From: Paragordius varius
Lineage: Eukaryota > Nematomorpha
Direction of reading: 5' to 3'
Assembly (NCBI GenBank): GCA_964247055.1
Contig: OZ176051.1
Coordinates: 8,122,001-8,186,000, forward strand
DNA: 64,000 bases
The stretch's first letter is position 1; every line of letters begins with the position of its first letter. Below the pieces are notes generated by a model. It was not told the DNA's origin. It ran no database searches and saw nothing but the letters and a program-made list of their open reading frames with translations. A program made the position numbers and the translations under genes. This document shows, in pieces, positions 57,141 to 64,000 of the stretch.

Positions 57141-59534
57141 CATGCACGCTTAAATAAATTTTAAAAATTAAATTGAACAAAGTAAGCATTTTTTAAATAT
57201 AATTTTTTAGATGCTATAATCAAGTGTATGTATTAAGAAAAACTATCCCGGCATTGCGTTTATTTTTAGAGCTAACTGCTTTTAAAGGGGGTCAAAAAAT
57301 TGGGAATTGCGGGAACCACATGTAAATTTAAAATTTTTATAAAAATATTTTGCGTTAAAATATGGTGTATCATATATTTTAATGATATTTTTTGGAGCAT
57401 TTAGGTTAAAATTTTATTAGTATAATTTGCGCTAATTTTTCGATTAATGATAAAATTACCACAAATGTGATAATAACTTTCTTATATTAATCGTGTGGCC
57501 CAAAGCCATAAGCACCATTTATATATATATATATCTATATATATATTTCAAAGATTTTTTACGCCTCGGTTTTGTGCGCAGTTTCTATAATTGAGTGAAA
57601 CAGTTTGATTGGCAAAAATATTTGACTGTTGGAAATATAAGAATAATTATAGCGAACACTAAATATATTGAATGCTATAAATTGTTGTTTAACGTAATAT
57701 TATTGGGCATACCATTGCGCACATCGAAAAAAGAAAAAATAGCAATATAAAATATATAATTTTAATAGTATCCGGATTCTATGGTGCTTTTAGTTTCGGG
57801 CCTGAGAGCCAAGTAGAATATTCTATACTATATTTAAAAAGCAAAACAATATATAAAATTATATTTTATATATGGGCAAAAGTCCCGATTCGCCCTTTAA
57901 TAGGCTAGTTATTACAAAATGAACACAAAAATGGGAGATTTCGCGATAATTTTTTTTATTATCCTAGAATATAGCATTAAAAAACATATTTTGGAAAAAT
58001 CCATATTTTATTCAAAAATTTAGCAAAATTTTGTTGATGCCCAGTTTATGCTATTTTAAGGCATGATGAAAACAGTATGGAAATGCTTTAAGCTATTATA
58101 AATTTTTCTATATAAGTAAATGATGCAATACATATCTCATCAAAATTTGATTAAAATAGTTGGTACTCATATTTATGTTAAATATAAATTACAGAAATTT
58201 ACCCAAATTATAAAGCAAAAAACCTTCAAATTAGCATCATCTAATATCTAAATTTTTTAATACCGTTAACACCATGCTTCTAAATAAGAAACTCGCTTCA
58301 CCAAAATTTGTTAAATTAAATTCTTGGCAAAAATATTTATTTTTTCGGAAAATTTTTATTTGATGTCAAAAAAACACTATAATTGATTTTTATCGCACAA
58401 TATCGATCTTTTCGCTTGTTTTTAAAGAACTGGCCCATTTTAGACGGGTCCAAAAATCTGAGACTTTTGGCGCCGACATCTAAAATCTAAATATTATAAA
58501 ATATTATTGGTTAACATATTTGGATTAGTACAGAGCCGTTAAAATCTATTAGATATAACATGGTTTCATTTACTACTTTACTGGAATGTCCTTCATGATT
58601 ACATTAGATTTAATTTATGATATACTCATAATTTTGGGTTAATTAGGATTTACTTTCAAAATCTTTTAATCTTGTCTTACCAACCTTATTTAATTAATTT
58701 ATCTCCATTATCTACGATTAGCGTCATGTCATCTGCCATCCTTATTGTTAATTCTTCTCCTATCCCTACGCTTTCAGCACCTCTATATATTTCAGGATCC
58801 TTTAACTACAAATGTTAAACAAGTATGGCGAGAGACAACGTCGTCTAATACTTTTCTACATTAATTCACCTGCAATCTGAGTATGCATTAAAACTTTTTG
58901 GTTTTCATACAAATTTTTAGGAAGTTTATAAGTCTGGCTGTAACCACCATTGCTTTCAAACTTTCCCATAAATAATCATGATTAAGGCAGTATTTATAAA
59001 AAGGCTAACACAAGAAATCACACCTCTAATGTGGGACGCATAATTATAACGTGTAGTGGATTTATTTTATGTCTAAACACAAGCGTTTGAAGAAGACTGT
59101 TAAAATTTCAATCATAAGGTCAGAAACTAAAATTTGATATGCCTATAACGTATAGGGAATTGGCAATAATTAAAAAGGTGCTTTGATATAATAAATTACA
59201 GATATCATGTCGTAAAGAATTTGATTTCCTGTTGTCTTTCTAACAATAAAGGTTGTTGTGATGCATTTCCCCTATAGAATATTTCGCCATTCTCACATTT
59301 ATTTACCGTATTTGAAAAAGTAAACTGATATCTATAAATAATTAAATAAAATCTTTTCTATGAGCGCGATGAATGGATCTCAAGCTGAAGCTTCTGCCAT
59401 AATCATTATAAATTTGCTGCCAAAAATAATCGCTTTAAAAATCTCATTCGTACTTTTGATACTCCATAATCCTACTCAATAATCCGAATTTGTGGCTTAT
59501 TCAGGCGGCCCTAAAATGTTTTTGGTAATATAAA

Positions 59535-59740
59535 TTGATGTTGCCAACAATTATTTGATTTTAGAAATATGTTAGATGTTGGAAACGTTTGAATATTATT
59601 GGTAATATAATTTGATTGTTGTAACATTTATTTGTTGTTAGAAACACTAATTTTTATTCGGTATCATAATTTGATTGTTGGAAATATAGGTTAGATTGTT
59701 GAAAGGTTTTAATATTAACAGTTAATATTATTTAACACTC
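59535..59740. repeat. Degenerate TTGATTGTTGGAAA-type repeats, cluster 2
   Basis: At least four related units, including AATTTGATTGTTGTAAC, AATTTGATTGTTGGAAATAT and GTTAGATTGTTGAAAGG, spaced about 45-55 nt. It abuts a family T2 element. Confidence 0.55.
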
Positions 59741-60352
59741 CATTACCTTCTGGGGTAGTTTTATACAGAAATGTATCTAGAGGGGGAAAGGGGGCTGATG
59801 ATGCACCGGGCACCATATGAAGGGGCGCCGGATGTTTAAAAAAATATTAGGTATTTAAAAGTTATTAATTTATATAATTCATAATAAATCCCCATTTATG
59901 TGTGGTTAAGACCACAGTTTGAATTTAATTATTAAATGGGTCGTCTTGACCATGGAAGAGGAGAGCGATTTAAAACTCTAATATCTCAAAAAGTATTTAA
60001 GGAATTAACCGAATTCAATATGCTTACTTTCGCCTTTTAGGCGCATTATACAGTTTTTCAAAAAATGTAAAAGTGCCGCCATTTTTTTTGCAATAATTTT
60101 TTTAAATCGCTATGGCAACAGGCAAATAAATGTATCTAAGAAAATGTAACTAATTAACTTCAAAAAGCTTTCAGGCTACATACGAGCAAAAACTTTATAT
60201 TTTTATCTTAATATCAGCTGTTCGTTTCTCAGTTTTAGAAAAGTCGTAAAGCTGTATAAAAAAATAAATTTTTATATCTACATGAGAACAATGTTTGATG
60301 TTAAATATAACTAAAATAACTATAGCACTAGTTGACAAATTTGGACATTTTA
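59736..60352. mobile_element. Composite of family T2 sequence with an inserted G-rich element
   Basis: Starts after TTAA (59732-59735) as CACTCCATTACC...GGGGTAGTTTTATA, then breaks into a G-rich element at 59766. From about 59990 family T2 interior words reappear in reverse orientation (TTTTAGGCGCATTATACAG, ATCAGCTGTTCGTTTC). The far end is not readable. Confidence 0.5.
59766..59970. mobile_element. GCGTAG-type element fragment inserted in family T2 sequence
   Basis: CAGAAATGTATCTAGAGGGGG followed by a second G-rich tract and ...CCCATTTATGTGTGGT resembles the element at 35558-35832 in the same order. Right end not identified. Confidence 0.45.
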
Positions 60353-63300
60353 GATCACCGAATTATAAATTATGACTAATTTCAGTGTTTTTAAACCGAC
60401 CTAAATAAAAATTTTGATCCCCCCAATCATAATTTTGAGATATCGTAGTTTTTTCTTTTTCAAAAACAAGAAAAAATGGAGAGAAAGTTAAATATAACTT
60501 TATAATAAGTTATTATATTATAATATTTGTATCATTTAATAGCGCGTTTTCTCTATCTTATGAATATAAATATGTCACTTAATATCAGGGATAAAAAAAT
60601 AGTACGGATATAAACGTCAAAATTTAGTCTTTTTTTAATTTTAAACACGGATAAATTTAGATTAGAAAAATATTAAAAGAGGCATTCTATGGTTTAAACC
60701 TTTGGCGTTTAAATAAACTATATAAATTTTGTTAGTTTTCGTTATTTCTTGTGCTTGTTAGGGTTTTTCTCTTCCGTTGATAAAAAATCCTTTCACTTAT
60801 ACCTAGTGGATATAATTTGTATGATTGGCAGCGTTATTATATGAATTTCAGATAAATGTTGCGCAGCCACTTTTATTACCTGGATTATGGATAATATACT
60901 ACCTTAATTTTATGAAATGCAATAATATTTGAACTTACTATTCTTATCCGATTACATGGTAAAATCTGTCTAACTCTATTCTGTCAATTGGTTAATTTGA
61001 CATGTCAGTTTTAGATTTGCTTAAGTTAACTACTTTATATTGAAAGTCTCTCCTAACGGGCTTTAATCATTTCATTATTGTATACCTTTGCCAATCTGGC
61101 ATGATTTATAGGATTGCTTGGGGGATTTTTGCAGAGTTTATGCATAATCCCGGCGGGATATCATACCTTACACCATACATTAGCCCTTTTCTATAATATT
61201 TTTGATTTTAACTTTGGCTCTTAGAAATATATTTTAATTCTATATTAAAGTTTTGTATCCTCTTTTACTTCAACTTAACTCAATTTAGCCAAGACCACTG
61301 TCTCGATCGCAAGTTATTTCGCTCAAAAATATGGAACCTAGCAGATGGTGGAGAAACAACGACTTGATTTGATTTGATATTCAATAAATAGATATTTATT
61401 TATTGTATATTGTCCAATTCTTTGTCGAATAACAAGCCCGCTTGATAAGACGTTTCTCGTAAAAAGAGATAACAAACTTTGAGCAGCTAATTCGGGCAGT
61501 TTATATTTTAATATAAAGATCGATGACATTTGCATAAAGTTCTATTATATGGATCACAATAACATTTTCTGCAGAGTCTTCGTTAATAGAATCTTCTGTG
61601 TATCGTATACTGGGGCTGGTATATTTGGATCATTTTTGCATTTTTGTTAGAAAATTTAATGAAAAACCTTTGGAATACCACTTGTACTGACTTGCTCGTT
61701 TAAATATTTAATATGTACACGAGGAATTATTGTTTTAAAATTAGATACAAAATTTAAAAGTTAATTTCAAAATCCTGTTGGCGGCCTTAATTTTTTTTGT
61801 TTTGGCGTTTTCAAGCCATTAGGTAACAGGTAACAGAAAATGCAAAAAATGGAGTGGTGCAAAATCTTTTTGAGCAGTGATGTAAATATACAAAATTGAA
61901 CTCTAAGATATAAGACTCCAATATGTAAACTAATACAAAAAAGTGAAAAGGTGATAGTTTTTAATCGTTGTAAAAATTATTTGATTGTTAGACATTAAGG
62001 TTGATTGTTGAAACCTTAAAATAATATATAGTTGATTGGAAGTATTTCACGAAAATCGGTGCAAAAATGAAAAATACATGGTTGACCAAGAATGACTTAA
62101 TATTATTGAATGATATAATAATTATGAATTATTATTAAAAAGACTCCAATATTCAAAATAAGATATTTTGATTTTTTTTTATTGAAGCAAAGCTCCGCCA
62201 CCGCATGCACTCCGCGTATAGTGTGTTGTCCACCCCTCTGGTGAATTTACGTAGATATATATTCATATAAATTTTATAAAACAAATATGCGAAAAATACT
62301 ATATTTGATTACCGAAAATATATTTTGCTATAATTCAAGTTATTAAAAAAAGTGCGACTACATTAATGACTAATATTTCAGTTTTTTGGAAAAAATCTTT
62401 GAGATCACCGTCAATATTACATTTTAATTAGATGCTAAGTAGCAATTATTGTTGCGTTATATACACTATGCAGTTAATATATTTTTACTTAGCAAGTGGT
62501 TTAATTAATAAATCAAATTAATAATTGATTTTCAATTGTGAGGTCATAAGATTCTCAATATAAATGAAAAAAACTCATTCATGGCATCAAACATGTTGAT
62601 TTTAAAATTTTATTAATATAATAAAATGGGCAATAATAGATTACCGATGTGGCTAAATGCAAAAGATATGGAATTTAACCAAATTTTATTAATATTACAG
62701 TAATAATACATTACTACAATTACTTGATTAAAGTAAAAAATTTTAATTATTAATTCCTCGGCGCACTTTTGAATCTTATTCCTTTTTAGGCCTTTATCTC
62801 ATAAATAAATGGTACCAACCTTTTCTCGTTCTGGAAGAAATATGGCCCTTCTCCAAAGAACAATTTAAAAATGAGAAATTTATAATAATCAATGAGATCC
62901 CTGTATCTGCAATTGTTGATATATTAATATTACATTATTACAATTAATTAATTTAAGTACATAGTTCTAATTTTAATTCCCTCCTTGTGTCACTTTTGGA
63001 TACTTAAGCCCCTTATTCATCTTATAGATATATGCGTCCAACCCTTTCGTTTTATGTATAAAAAGTACACAACAAATAGTTATACTGTTGGTTATATGAT
63101 TTTAAATTGTTAATAAGGTATATTATGTTGTGTGGGATTAAATATGGTTTCTCGTTTTCTTATGCAAATTATATATATTAACAATTCGATAAATTCCAAA
63201 CCATAGGTGGTTACTAGATCGTAAATTAATGAACACTTGATATTAAATTGATATCTTTTTTTGCAAAAATAAATAATTTGTCTTTTTTATGAATGTTATA

Positions 63301-63707
63301 GTGCTCCTCTAAATTAGGGTCATGCAATTTGTTTTGTTCTGATAATTTAATTTTTTGTATAAAAAATTGGTTTTGCTCATGATGCCGAGATAGGACCATT
63401 AAAATATAATATATAGCACAGAAATATTAAGTCATTTTATCGTCAATAGAGTATTGTGATGATTTTAAGGAAAATAAAGGTGTTTTAATTAGAATTAATT
63501 GTTTTGGCTTTAGGATAAATTTTTAGATAATTAACAACCATTTTACTTACTAATAACAAAATCGATAAATGGGAGAGTAAAATTGGAACACATTACTAAT
63601 TAATTCGAAAATATCAAGATATATTTCACTAACTTGCCCTTTATATATTTACGTGATTTTTATATCCAATTTGGAACCTAAAAATTTTTCCATTCAAACA
63701 AGCACAC
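60353..63707. other. Intergenic sequence upstream of the receptor gene
   Basis: AT-rich, with one TTGATTGTTG repeat cluster at 61970-62055. No other gene or element with readable ends. The last few hundred bases must hold promoter and 5' UTR of the downstream gene, but no motif stands out. Confidence 0.35.
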
Positions 63708-64000
63708 ATGGAACCCATAAACTCTGCAAGTACGACTCTTTTGTACCGGCATCATAATGAAACAAATAACAGTATTTTACCTTTTTGCGATGACGTAAGC
63801 ACTTACACTCCACTGTCACATTTCCTTTTCAATTACCTTATACCGCTGATAATTGTTTTGGGAATTTTTGGAAATCTTTTTGGTCTTTTTATCAATGTAA
63901 GAATTTATGGTGGGGGAACATACAGTTCTGGGTGCATGCGCCGCACATTAAACGCCATATTTGGGCTAAAACAACTGCCTACAACCCTAAGAAACAATCA
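63708..64000 (+). CDS. Probable class A (rhodopsin-like) GPCR, first exon, truncated by window end
   Basis: From the ATG at 63708, a hydrophilic N-terminus of about 35 residues carries two N-glycosylation sequons (NET at 17-19, NNS at 20-22). It is followed by a hydrophobic segment, about residues 40-62, of the form LIPLIIVLGIFGNLFGLFIN. GxFGN is the class A transmembrane helix 1 signature (Asn1.50). A GTAAGA donor occurs right after this helix (63897), a common intron position in such genes. However, the frame also stays open to the window edge with 34 further codons of coding-like composition. Ligand class cannot be told; insect-type peptide receptors are typical relatives. Reading is from TM1 only, so moderate certainty. 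Confidence 0.6.
   Translation, partial: MEPINSASTTLLYRHHNETNNSILPFCDDVSTYTPLSHFLFNYLIPLIIVLGIFGNLFGLFINVRIYGGGTYSSGCMRRTLNAIFGLKQLPTTLRNN

Noticed and set aside
56130-62055. Regularly recurring short words that at first looked like a CRISPR or satellite array
   Set aside because: Units are diverged, spacers are not unique in a regular pattern and the genome is eukaryotic; they are better explained by T2 elements and a decayed minisatellite.

Overview
The window is a very AT-rich stretch of an animal nuclear genome. Genes are sparse and split by GT-AG introns, flanks are long and non-coding, (TA)n microsatellites are frequent, and many small DNA-transposon relics are present. Protein content (a TALE homeobox gene of the Meis/homothorax type, AMP-kinase gamma, mannose-6-phosphate isomerase and a probable 7TM receptor start) indicates a metazoan. 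An AT-rich invertebrate such as a parasitic copepod would fit, but the species is not established.

Layout. 2.1-3.0 kb (-): 5' coding exon of an AMPK gamma subunit with a long disordered N-terminus; the rest lies off the left edge. 3.2-5.6 kb: a nest of TTAA-flanked repeats. 6.6-7.5 kb (+): a decayed mariner transposase. 8.8-30.8 kb (-): one Meis/homothorax gene whose 18 coding exons I could join in a single frame (1390 codons), with an 11.4 kb intron after the first coding exon. 30.8-42.9 kb: no clear gene, a cluster of inverted-repeat elements and an unidentified coding relic. 43.0-50.0 kb (-): a complete mannose-6-phosphate isomerase gene in 9 coding exons (504 aa), with two introns of only 21 and 23 nt. 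50.1-63.7 kb: repeats, including a 2.3 kb hAT element with a perfect 8-bp target duplication around a decayed transposase. 63.7-64.0 kb (+): first exon of a probable rhodopsin-class GPCR, running off the right edge.

The genes do not form a pathway or cluster; they are unrelated neighbours. The strongest unusual signals are (1) the ultra-short introns in the isomerase gene, fixed by protein continuity on both sides; (2) a Meis gene enlarged by about 520 residues of low-complexity sequence carried on exons of matched phase; and (3) several non-autonomous transposon families whose boundaries can be read exactly, including a TTAA element inserted into another copy of itself, with an empty-site copy elsewhere in the window.
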